64,000 bases of DNA, taken from positions 29,127,673 through 29,191,672 of the forward strand of contig CM034610.1 in assembly GCA_020091685.1 (NCBI GenBank), given 5' to 3'. Shown here piece by piece: positions 23,245 to 36,587 of the stretch (its first letter is position 1; each line of letters opens with the position of its first letter). The notes below the pieces were generated by a model. That model worked only from the letters and a program-made list of their open reading frames with translations. It was not told the DNA's origin and did not search any database. The position numbers and the translations under genes were made by a program. Source of the DNA: Lutjanus erythropterus (lineage: Eukaryota > Chordata > Actinopteri > Lutjaniformes > Lutjanidae).

Positions 23245-26200
23245 TAATATCCAAATGTGCAGCTCTGATGAATGTAACCTTCAGCAGCAGTGTGGAGGAG
23301 ATGAACTGAATCTTCAAAATACATCACAGTTGTTTTCTTATGTCACTTTAAATCCAATTAGGACGGTAATTCTGACTTAATATCCACTGTAAAGCTCATT
23401 GAATGGCCTCGCTTCATGTGATTAACAACATTGTTTGTCGGTCAGGAAACTCAGCACTCTGATCTTTTTAGTCCCCTCTGACGCAGAGAAAGCTAAAGTG
23501 TCATTTGTCTGATTTTGACAGTTGGTGACCCTCAGGTTCAGACAGTCCAGACCAGATTCCTGCAGAGATCTGGAGGTTTTAGCTTACACCTGTTATTTGC
23601 AGAGTGTGTTGTTGCAAAACCTCAAAGTGCTTCATTAGAACCGTCTGCAAACACTGCTGGGGAGGGCAGTTCGTGTCAACACAGCTATTTGTAGGCAAAA
23701 ATACCACAGAGGCTCCCCCGCACACTGACCTGCTTAACTTGTTTTTTAAATCTCTGATTGTGGGTGAACAGAAAACAAGAAGGGAAACGATCATATTTTC
23801 TGCTGAAGAGGAAACTTCCACAGGACAGACACAAACGGTCAGAATAACACGGAGGACAATAGAGTGAAATGACCTCTTGTTCAGAGTTCATGTTGCACAT
23901 AAGAATTCATGCTTTTGGAGAACCGACACACATCTCTGTTCAGTTCAGTCCTCTCATTTAGGAACCAGACTCGAGTCTCAGACAGTCAAACATTCTCCAA
24001 AAGATAAATACCTGATAATGTTTGAAAAGTCCAGAAGGTCATTTAACAACACTCACCTCTGTTCTGAGAGTATTTCCTGAGGTCTTTATCCACAGTCAGT
24101 GTTTTACCTACAGTAGATGCAGGAAGTTAAGCAATGAACTGTCGTGGACGGGGACAACAGCAACATGGATTTAAGACACCTAAAAATTCTATATCAGTTT
24201 AAATGTATGCTATATTGAGAATATTTTCACCACTTTACTTTGTTGTCAGACAGACTTTTCTGACAAGAAACCATTGTTAAAAAACTAGCAGCTAAGATAT
24301 ATTAGCTACACTAACATCAGGCTAACCAAAGCTAGCAGTTGACCTATAGTTAACATGCTAAAAGCAGTCTGACTAAAGCTAGCAGTCACTAACATCAGGC
24401 TGACCAAGGCTAGCGGTTAACATTAGCCACACTAAAAGCATTCTGACCAAAGCTAGCAGTTAACATTAGCCATGCTAAAAGCAGGCTGACCACAGCTAGC
24501 AGCTAACATATATTAGCTACGCTTACATCAGGCTGACCAAAGCTAGTAGCTAATAGCCACACAAATACACTGACTATGTATAAGTACCTCATACTGTACA
24601 ACCACACTTAATAATCTTAAAGGTTCTTCTAACCATCCTGATAAAACTAATTTTGTTCTGCTGCACGTTTTAACTCATTTCTCAAGTTTAGACTTTATTT
24701 TTTATAGAAAACACACACCTCCTTGCTCAACACAAAAATATTAACATGTTATTTTATATGGAAAAATAAAACACTAGGTAATAACAATAAATCACAAATA
24801 TAACTGGTAGTACAGTTTTTATTTGTGAGTAGCTGTTACGTTACGACCTGTGACACATTTTTGTCGTAGTTCCAACTACAGATCTGCTCTACCTGTTTAA
24901 CACTGTATGAACTGGTGACGTCAGCTGTCACCTGTCAGTACAGGCCCTCTGCTTCTGCTTTGACCTCACGTGTCTCTATAAATCATCCACAGCGTGAACT
25001 GATGTCATGTCAAAGCCACGTTTATCAAACTTCTGAGGCAAATATAGATGTGATTATATAAAGATTATAACTTCTGCTCATCAAATGTTCCAAATAACCT
25101 TCTGTCGCTGATACCACTTTCCCCAAAGTGAATAAATTCTTGGCAGCTGGCTGACAGCGGTGTTTTGATGAAGCAGAACAAAGCATACTGATGTAAGATA
25201 CTGTTGCTAACTAGCTAACTAATGAATCTGCCTTAGCTTTACAATGCTAACAATCGATTAATCATTAATAATTTAAAAGATACAAAACATTTTTCTGAGG
25301 CTTTTTTTTCTAATTTTGAATTGAAGTTTAATTGTCTTCAGTTCGGTACAAATTGTTGCCATGACATTTTTAAATGGTTAAATTCTTGACAGCAATTAAT
25401 CGATTAATGATTAATCATTAACATCATTACTCCAGATGTGTGCTGCTGCAGCATTTTGTTTTTGTTTGTATCTCATTGTTTTTATTGGCTGGTTTGTGGT
25501 CAGATCATCTGATTGCCTACTAAAATGCAGATGAAAGGTTTGGATATTAATTCAAATTATACTCAGTACTCAACTATGACTTTAAAAGTAACTAAGTAGA
25601 TTACAGCTTGGAATGCAGGCTTGAGTATGAGTAAAAGTACAGACTTTAAAATCTACTCATAAAAGTACAAGTTCCCCGAAAAAACTGCTTAATTACAGTA
25701 ATTTGAGTATTTTTAAACTCTGTTGTATCAGAGCATCAGTGGATGACTGACGTCAGTTTTCACAACCTGATTCTGTTATTGGATCAAATCGGTCCCAGCT
25801 TGATATATAAGATAACTCACCTAACGAACACTTGTAATCTTTGGATCTGAATGTTTCTGCGAGCTGTTCCGTTACCACAGTCTTGTTCTTGTTGGGAACT
25901 ATTGTGTTTATAAAGAGTTCAGAGTAGAGCTGCTCCATATGATCGTGCCCTGAGATAACTCTGTTAGGATTTGGCACGGCACAAATAAAATTAACTTCAC
26001 CTGACTTGACTTGTTGACATAAACACAAGTAAGGTGAGATGCATCGAGTTCTCGTCCTTCTCAACAAATTAAATTCATCAGTCATTACATCTTAGCTGTA
26101 GGGCGTGTCAGTGAATCTTATCTATTTGTCATAGACCTGATGGTCTGGCAGTCTGTCTGTAGCAAAGGAAACACAGAGCTCCCCTCAGGGTCTGAACTTT

Positions 26201-29200
26201 ATGGAAAAAGAATTCTCCTTGTGTACCAGCCTCCGCTCCGGAGTCGCCCAGACCTGTCCGAGGAATTCAGACTTGACTCTGAAAATGAGACAACACTTTG
26301 AAAATATCAGGGTGTAGAATATCGTCACACAGAGGAGAGGAAACTGGGAAACAACACAGTTTTCCTGAAGAAACAGCCTCAGTGTTTACATCTACCAAAT
26401 ACCTTTACTTTCCATGTGTTAGGATCTGACATATTTTCAGCATGACAGCGTGGTTTGTGGTTTCTGTGTGGAGACAAGCTGATTTCTGTTCTTATGTTCA
26501 CAGAAAGAACTGAGGGACAAGCAGACGGACATGGTGAAGACGGTGACAGCAGCAGAGAACGCCATCAACAAACTGCAACTCAACACAGTCTCTATTGAGG
26601 TAAACACACCACATGACTAATCAGAGATGAGCTGACTGTGTGTGTGTCACATGAATGTCACAATACTTAATGAAATATCAGCGGGCGGCAGCTATTTTTG
26701 GCTCGAGGACCCACCAGGCTGTGAGCTGCGAGGTATCGGAGCCACCCAAACCAGACGGGTTTCCCTCAGGTGTGGGAAGAAATCCGTGTTTTTATTGTTT
26801 CAGAGTGGTGGCGAGCCAACGGAGCGTTTCCTCAGTGAGCTCACTGTTATCTAACATCGTCATGTGACCTGAAGCATTCCTACCTGTTACCTGTCAGAGC
26901 CTCTGTAAGGAAGACCATTTACACTAATGTGACAGAAAAAGACTCATTATAACCAGAAATCTGAAATAATGACTTACTGTCACAAAACTACAATGATTTC
27001 ATATCATAAAATATTAATAAACTTTCTAAAAAATAATGACTTATCTCAAAGTAATGTCTTAAAATCAGTTAGTATCTCAAAATAACAGGAAAATTTCTCA
27101 AAATAACCTACTCAAAAAATAATTTTGTGGCTCAAAATAATGCAAAACATTCTCAAAATAACTTTTATTTAAAAAGAAATAATAACTTTATAAAACATAA
27201 TGAGAAACTTCACCAAAATAATTAAAAACTTTCTCAAAGTAATGAGAAACCCTCTTAAAACCATGACTTGTATCATAAAATAATGGGAAACTTTCTCAAA
27301 ATAATGTCTTAATATTTCAAAAGAATGCAGTAAGTCATTATTTTGAGAAAGTTTCTCATTATTTTGAGAAAGTTTCTCATTATTTTGAGAAAGTTTCTCA
27401 TTATTTTGAGAAAGTTTCTCATTCTAACCCTACAGGATCTTTTCCCATCACATCGCTGTTGAAGGACTTCCACTGAGACTGATCCTTTCGTCTCTCAAAT
27501 GTAAACAAAATCTCAGTCCATACAGTGTGATCTGAAACTAAAAAGGACTATTCCACAGCATTCTGTGACGGAGGTGCGAGCGGTGATCGAGAGCCAGTTT
27601 GAGCAGCTGCAGGCGGTGGTGGAGAAGGCGAAGCGGGAGGTGACGGAGATCCTGGAGGGCGAGGAGAAGCAGGCGCTGAGGCAGGCCGAGGGCATCCGGG
27701 TCCACCTGGAGCAGAGGTGCACGGAGCTAAAGAAGACCCAGGCGCAGGTGGAGAAGCTGTCGAAGAACAAGAATGATGTGGATTTCTTACAGGTAATAAA
27801 ACCAAGATGGTTTGTTTCGTTCCTAAAGGCTGCAGGAACCCTCATGTTCTAAGTCATGAATGGTTCTGTGTGTTTGTTCTGCAGGAGTACTCAGAGTGGA
27901 AGAAAGAAGCCACAGATATCTCTCTGCCTGGGGTCTACATCGGCCTGATGGACCGCCTGAACTCCTTCAGCCGTGTGATCGTTGACTCCACACAGGAGCT
28001 GTGTGCCATGCTGGTGTCCTCATACATAGAGAAAGTTAAAGAGACATGCAAGAATGGTAAGAAGAGAAAAAAAAACTCAAACTGCTGCTGCTGGGGGATT
28101 TCACACCCCAGCTCTCTGTTACAGATGTACAGATAGTCCGTCAGGGCGTGTTCACACGTGTAGAGGATTTCAGGCCTGTGTGTCAGAGCTTCAGAGCTCA
28201 GGTGGTGGCTAATATGAGAGATAAGATTTGCTTAAATATGCCTACAAACCACCGGTGTGTTTCATGACTCACCGGTTTTGTGTATCGCCGACTGAAGCTG
28301 AAAGACAGCTCATACTTGTTTCACTGAGGCGCATTATTGTGCCAATTCTATAATCTGTAATCCAGAGGAAATACAGTTACTTAAAATACTGTAAGAAAAA
28401 ATACTCAAATAAAGTGAAAAAAAAAATACAGGATCTGAAATGTACTCAGAGTATAAAGTATAAAGTTATCCTTTACTGACTGTTTCTATGCAGAGCTAAC
28501 TGAACCTCACCTTTTCTCTGTGAGAGCGTCCCTCTGTGTTACGTTGTTTTTGTTTTGTTACATTTTTACATAATTTTCGTCTTGTTATGTCCTGTTGCAG
28601 CTTTCACCTGTTTTTTTCTTGTATTACTTCTTTTACATCACTTCTGTCATGTCATGTTTTGTTCATCTAGTTACATCTTTTACATCACTTTCGTCTTATG
28701 TATTGTTACATCATTTCCGCCTTGTTACATCTTTTATGTAATTTTCTTCTTGTTCTGTCATGTTACTTCTTGTTACATCTTGTCATGTTCTTTTCATCAT
28801 TACCTCCTTTATGTTATCTTCCTCTTGTTACATCATTGTTCTCTTGTTACTTCTTTTACATATTTTTTGTTGTGTTACATCCTATTGCGCCTTGTCATGC
28901 ATTTTGTTATGTAATTTCTGTCTTGTTACTTGTTTTACGATGTTTTTGTCTTGTTACGTCTTTTACACTGTTTTTATCTTACATTTAAACTAAAGTAATG
29001 AGCCTGTTTTGAAAATGTAAGGAGTAGAAAGTGCAGATATTTGTGTTTAAATGTAGGAAGTAAAAGTAAGAAGTTAGTGAAGTACAGATACCGGAAAACT
29101 TCACTTAAGTGCAGTAACAAACTTGTACTTAGTTACTTCCCATCTCTACAACTGAGGACATGAAAATAAATCTAAATAGTTATCAGTGTTATCAGAGACT

Positions 29201-31146
29201 GAAATCTATTTTCTTTCATTGCAGACAAGATGGGAATCAAGACAACAGTTCAGGCGATCGTTGCAGCGAAACAGAACATGTCTATACCAGATCCAGAGAC
29301 GCACGCCGACTTCCTCAAGTGTAAGTGTTTTATCAGTGTGAATACGGCTCACTGGGCTGAGATACTGCAGGTACGATTTTAGAAAAGCTGAGGTAAAGTT
29401 AAAGACGCTTCGACACCAGCAGGAAACAGTCAAGATCACAGAATAAGATCTTTGCTCCCTTTTGAGGAGGTAGGAACTATTTTTAAATACTTTTGTATTT
29501 TTAATTTTTATATGAACAGAAAACAGATGATACATGAACAGATCATAGAAGGAAAAAAACACATACACACAGTTCATAATTCATATAGTAAAAGGGCTCA
29601 GACTAAAAAAGAAAAAATAGAGCCCCATTCACGCCTTCAACACATAGAAAAAGATTGACAGCTCTAGTTACAGTTGCTAAGCTATGATTGGACAGTTGCT
29701 GTTTGGAGGCGGGGCTAAGTGAGGGGTCAGTTGATTAATAATGAGGCATTTAACCTCTTTTGGAGTCATTAACACCTTGAGTCAAGTCGAGCTGCCTTCA
29801 TGTAGTTCCTGGAGATGAATACATCAGCTGAAACCAGTCCAGTCTGCTGAGACCAACTTAATTTGGATTTCTGTTTAAAGAAACAGATCTGAATTTTCTG
29901 GCGGCTGAAATCTCTCCAAAACAAAACTGAACATCTATTCATTATCTATAAATGTTTATCTTATTCAGACACACAGTGGGCTGAAGCCTGGTCCAGAATT
30001 CATACCAGAGACCTGGACACTTTTATCACAAGCATGATGATTTTTGCCTGGTTTGCCTATGAATACAATTTTTCCTTTGTGTCTCGCTTTGAATGCCAAA
30101 AACATGTCGTCCCCAATGACCCACCATCCCCAACCCTTTAATCAATTAAATATAAACTGTTTACAATATAAAGACAAGTAGCAAAAGGAGCCAAGTTGAA
30201 TTTTACCAAAAATAACATGAAGAACAGTGATCAGTAGTGGAAGAAAGATTCAGATCCTACAGTTACGCTCAGTAAAAATTAGCAGTAAAACAATATAAAG
30301 TACTCCAGTACTCCACTACTTTATAAACTGCATTTCTGTGTCACATAATTTTAAGCTTTTATTATTTTTTATCTCCTTAATTTTCCTTGACATAGTGGTT
30401 GAAAAACAATTTTACCCTCCCTCATTAGTATGGTGACCCCGGTGACCACAGTGTTATTTACAGTGCTGACTGTTGACTTATGTAACACTTATAACATACT
30501 ATAAGTAAACTAACTTTTTCACAATCCTCTCCCAGATGCCGCCCACGTGAGTTTCGATGCTGACACAGCTCACAAGTTTCTCCGTCTAACAGAGGAAAAC
30601 AGGAAGGTGACTAACACCACTCCCTGGCAGCATCCTTATCCTGATGTACCTGAGCGGTTTGAGAACTGGCGCCAAGTCCTGGCGGTGGAGAGCTTCTATC
30701 TGGGGCGGCACTATTTCGAGGTGGACATCGGCGGTGAGGGCACGCACATCGGCCTGACCTACAAGAGCATCGACCGCAAGGGCAACGAGAGCAACAGCTG
30801 CATCACGGGGAACAACTTCTCCTGGTGCCTTCAGTGGAACGGCCGCACCTTCTCCGCCTGGCACAGCGACGTGGAGACGCCTCTGAACGTGGATAAGTTC
30901 ACTCGTATCGGGGTTTACATGGACTACACGAGAGGCCTCCTGGCTTTCTACGGAGTGGATGACGCCATGACGCTCATCCACGAGTACCAGGCAGAGTTCC
31001 TGGAGCCTCTGTACCCGGCTTTCTGGTTGTCCAAGAAGGAGAATGTCGTGGCCTTGGTGACACCAGGGGAGCCGTTACGACTCAAAAGTCCATCTCCTCC
31101 CACCTCACCTGCTAACGGAGCTGTTGTTTCAAAATCAGCAGCATAG
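19965..31146 (+). CDS. trim16: TRIM16-like tripartite-motif protein, six exons
   Basis: Coding exons are 19965-20666, 26504-26599, 27559-27792, 27885-28056, 29225-29320 and 30536-31146 (TAG), joined in phase to 636 aa. In order: a compact C3HC4 RING-like motif (residues 18-52: CAVC, CGH, C-x2-C, CPEC); an acidic Lys/Glu-rich linker (about 55-135); B-box 1 (from C139, with CLTC and YCEAH); B-box 2 (from C191, CESH to EHRGH at 217-221); a coiled coil across exons 2-4; and PRY-SPRY in exon 6 (from about 440). The SPRY signatures [12 protein letters not shown] and [17 protein letters not shown] match mammalian TRIM16 closely, as do the B-boxes. Human TRIM16 (564 aa) lacks a RING, so the longer N-terminus is notable. 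Mammalian TRIM16 acts in ubiquitination, inflammasome output and damaged-membrane autophagy; that role is inferred here. A TRIM16-family paralogue is the main alternative. Confidence 0.92.
20841..21136. repeat. Two tandem copies of an AAGTAGAAGTACTG element
   Basis: About 20841-20958 and 21012-21136 share GGCAAAAGT, AGTACAGATACTT, AAAAGTAGAAGTACTGATTC and AACTTCTTTACTGCAGT in the same order. They resemble the ends of a teleost non-autonomous DNA element and lie directly before the T-rich minisatellite. Confidence 0.65.
21200..21590. repeat. T-rich degenerate minisatellite (CTTGTTACATCTTTT type)
   Basis: Many degenerate units around CTTGTTACATCTTTT and TTTCATCTTGTTACGTC, with no fixed length. 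The array opens three overlapping Phe/Leu/Cys/Ser-rich frames that are not genes. A sister array of the same type and orientation lies in intron 4 (28541-28984). Confidence 0.8.
21931..21970. repeat. (GT)n microsatellite
   Basis: Twenty pure GT dinucleotides in trim16 intron 1. Confidence 0.95.
22490..22660. repeat. Degenerate minisatellite (TACTTTTGTCTCTTTGT type)
   Basis: Repeated variants of GGTACTTTTGTGTCTCTTTG and TGTAGTTGTTTT at spacings of about 20-35 bases. No coding signal. Confidence 0.65.
23174..23245. repeat. (GATA)n microsatellite
   Basis: About 17 uninterrupted GATA tetranucleotides in trim16 intron 1. Confidence 0.97.
24281..24560. repeat. GCTAGC / GTTAGC minisatellite
   Basis: About five to six imperfect units built from AAAGCTAGCAGTTAAC, ATTAGCCA(C/T)(A)CTAAAAGCA and ATCAGGCTGACCAA, spaced roughly 50-60 bases. 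The shared AGCTAGC and GTTAAC palindromes make the array able to fold. Shorter clusters of the same words occur near 31480-31720 and 33600-33860. Confidence 0.75.
26600..27558 (+). other. trim16 intron 2
   Basis: A 0.96-kb intron. Its middle part (about 26960-27310) is rich in ACTTTCTCAAAATAATG-type words, followed by four 21-bp repeats of the inverse sequence (27335-27418). No coding exon is seen between exons 2 and 3. Confidence 0.75.
27335..27418. repeat. Four tandem 21-bp repeats able to form hairpins
   Basis: Four exact copies of TCATTATTTTGAGAAAGTTTC start at 27335, 27356, 27377 and 27398. The reverse complement occurs just upstream, with GAAACTTTCTCAAAATAATG at about 27287-27306 and degenerate versions back to about 26990, so the transcript can fold. 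Confidence 0.9.
28057..29224 (+). other. trim16 intron 4
   Basis: It is largely occupied by a composite repeat: AAGTACT-rich flanks (28360-28500 and 28985-29150) around a T-rich minisatellite (28541-28984). No exon-like sequence is visible. Confidence 0.75.
28541..28984. repeat. T-rich degenerate minisatellite, second array
   Basis: Degenerate TCTTGTTACATCTTTTACAT units in the same orientation as 21200-21590, flanked by GTACTCAGAGTATAAAG on the left and AGTTACTTCCCATCTCTAC on the right. The open frames across it are repeat artefacts. Confidence 0.75.
29321..30535 (+). other. trim16 intron 5
   Basis: A 1.2-kb intron with no recognisable gene, RNA or complete repeat. A short stretch near 30232-30330 (GTAGTGGAAGAAAGATTCAG) resembles the end of a teleost MITE. 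Confidence 0.6.
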
Positions 31147-31155
31147 CAATATTAA

Positions 31156-31178
31156 AATAAAGTATATATTAAAATAAA
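31156..31178 (+). terminator. trim16: trim16 polyadenylation signals (two AATAAA)
   Basis: AATAAA at 31156-31161 and again at 31173-31178, only 10 and 27 bases after the stop codon. Use of either would give a very short 3' untranslated region. Confidence 0.55.
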
Positions 31179-33239
31179 GAAAATATTTTTTTTATGGATC
31201 ATGGACGATTCAACAATGTCAGACTACTGATGTATAAAAGGTTTGTCTCCAAGAAATTAACCCCTACTAACTTCAATAACAGTTGAGCAAGCTGGTACTC
31301 AGTGGAACCCTGGTTAAATGTCTCATTTCCTGTTTCCTGTTTTTAGATAAACCTACGTTATGTGCTAAGCTATGTTGAAGAGACAAACAAAATTTGAAAA
31401 AGCAGTGTTGCTGGGGCACCTGTAAAACTGACTTATAAAAAGTCACATCTGAAGTTAGCTAATGTTAGCAAAACGCGACCTAACTAAGTAGCTAATCTAC
31501 ATTGATCATTAGCTAGCTATAGCTACATGGGCAGGTTTAGGCACGAAAACAAATTTAGGAACAAAAAATACTTGTGTAGGTTTAAAAGGTTTAAAAGATT
31601 GCGGTTTGAGTTCAAGTAAGTCAGTTCATCCTGGGAGTGTCCTGGGGGTGTCTTGAATGCTAGACTACTATCTAGCTAGCAATCTTTGGCTAGCTAGTTA
31701 GCTTGTGCTTTGCAAACATTTGCTAACTTCAGATATCTTTGTTGCTATAACAAACTTTTATAACCACCTTGGAAATTGAGTTTCCTTTCAAACATAGATG
31801 AGATGAGCACATAGCATATCTAAGAACAGGAGACAGGAAAGGAGAAAGCTGACCAGGTACCAAGGTTGCTCAACTCTTACTGGAGCAAAGAGTGAAAAGG
31901 AGCGGGACTTTGGAAGGGTCAATAAATTTATCTGAAACTTTAGGGAAAAAATATGGAAAGTCTTGCCATATTAAACCTGTTTACAGCAGCATGTGTTGTG
32001 AATGTTTATCTCATGTATATTTGGGCTCAAGTCATATTTATACTCCAGTGTACGTTTGGGACTGCTGTTACTGTTCATCACACTGTGAATTCAGAGGTGT
32101 TCTATATTTTCTGTATGCAAATAAAAAGTTGTACCTTCATTTATAAAGCAAATGTCTGTGTTTGTTCAAAGTTCAAGTCAACAGGCTCATTTAAACATGA
32201 TTTGTGGGATCATTTGGACTGAATTTATTTTCTAAATGAGAAATCTGCCACACAGGCCACAAACATTGGGTGGATATTTTAGGCTTTTGCTCAAAACCAT
32301 CGGAACATCATGAAATCTTCAATAAATCATGAAGCTGTCGGAATCAAACACACATGTGGATCTCACATGTGCTGTGTGAACAAATTAATGTTGAAACCTG
32401 AATGAACCCCTCACATGGATTTTCCTCACAGTCCTCAATAAGTCTAAAATCAAGTCCAGATGTTTTTCCACTATGTTTGATGTTGGAAGCTGTCCAGCCA
32501 AAAACTGTACATTGAGTCCATGCAGCATGAGTTACTGCATATGGCATAAGTAAGCACAGCACATCTAAAAAACATAAAACGTTATGGCTGTAGTAAGGTA
32601 GCACATCAGTAAACCTACAGAATTATAAAACAGGAATGTGATAAAATATGACAAAATAAATATCAGTTCTGAGAGCTGTTGTGTAATATGTAAACTGTCA
32701 AACTTAACTAATTAATGAACTCTAAATAGTAATATATAAACAACTTTATGAAACAAAAAAAGGAAAGAAAGTGCCAGGGAACGACATTAAAAATAAATAA
32801 ATCAGTAAACGAAGCAGGTAGCTTTGACATTTAGTAAAAGCAAAATATTACATGATAAATATTACAAAAGATGAAATAAATTAAATAGATACATAATAAA
32901 TGTTTCAGATATATCAAAACGTTTGGGTCTTGTCTATTTTTCAGCTTGACAAGTGAATTGTAATGTAGATTAATATCAATTAGATGTGAGGTAAAGGCGT
33001 TTTTCTAGTGGTCCGTTTGTTGGATCAACAGGCTAACATCTTTGTCCTCTTAGTTAATTTCAAAATAAATTAAAATATCATGAACCACGGCCATTTGACC
33101 TAAAATCACAGAATAATTAATATTCAGTTTACTTTTCCAGAATGTTTTTTACAGGACATACACTATATACAATTTTAAATGATACCGTCTTTCATTTTAT
33201 TGTTAAAACAGTATAGCTTTTTTCCAATCTAAAAAAAAC

Positions 33240-33240
<1 letters not shown>

Positions 33241-33294
<54 letters not shown>
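33241..33294. repeat. (TTA)n microsatellite
   Basis: About 18 uninterrupted TTA triplets, 160 bases upstream of the tvp23 start codon. Confidence 0.97.
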
Positions 33295-33295
<1 letters not shown>

Positions 33296-33378
33296 CATTA
33301 TAAATATATAGTTACTCCTCCACTAAAATGAAAACGTACCAATTGTAATGACGTAAAAATATCCGGGACACGTTTTGG

Positions 33379-33386
33379 TCACATGA
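33379..33386. promoter_or_regulatory. Candidate E-box/M-box near the tvp23 start
   Basis: TCACATGA, within GGTCACATGACT, lies 67 bases upstream of the tvp23 ATG. It fits the M-box/CLEAR-like site bound by MiT/TFE factors. A CRE-like TGACGT lies nearby (about 33400). Single short motifs are weak evidence. Confidence 0.25.
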
Positions 33387-33452
33387 CTACCATTTACAGT
33401 GACGTGTACGCCAACTGAGCATGTAAGCAGGAAGAGCTGCTCAAATTTCAAC

Positions 33453-36587
<3,135 letters not shown>

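Larger units (their letters stand above)
20667..26503 (+). other. trim16 intron 1
   Basis: This 5.8-kb intron is packed with repeats: a tandem AAGTAGAAGTACTG element pair (20841-21136), a T-rich minisatellite (21200-21590), a TG run (21931-21970), a TGTCTCTTTGT-type minisatellite (22490-22660), a GATA run (23174-23245), a foldback-arm relative (about 24040-24270) and a GCTAGC minisatellite (24281-24560). A minus-strand open frame at 25753-26085 is discussed as a finding. Nothing else looks coding. Confidence 0.75.
31147..33452. other. Spacer between trim16 and tvp23
   Basis: It starts with the trim16 3' untranslated region and two AATAAA signals. It then holds AT-rich sequence with a GCTAGC-rich patch (31480-31720) and a long TTA microsatellite (33241-33294). 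Open frames at 31892-32222 have no recognisable domain. The last 100 bases contain likely tvp23 promoter motifs. Confidence 0.65.

Noticed and set aside
26655..26867. Possible extra exon in trim16 intron 2
   Set aside because: The frame has no similarity to TRIM16, and exons 2 and 3 join correctly to give the mammalian coiled-coil order.
27335..27418. CRISPR-like regular repeats
   Set aside because: The repeats are directly tandem with no spacers, and the genome is vertebrate.
28555..28993. Overlapping hydrophobic open frames in trim16 intron 4
   Set aside because: Same cause: a degenerate minisatellite without stop codons. The membrane-like composition comes from T-rich codons.
30586..30981. 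131-codon minus-strand frame
   Set aside because: Antisense shadow of the trim16 SPRY exon.
31892..32222. Two overlapping frames after trim16
   Set aside because: No domain and no splice context. They lie in AT-rich spacer beyond the polyadenylation signals.
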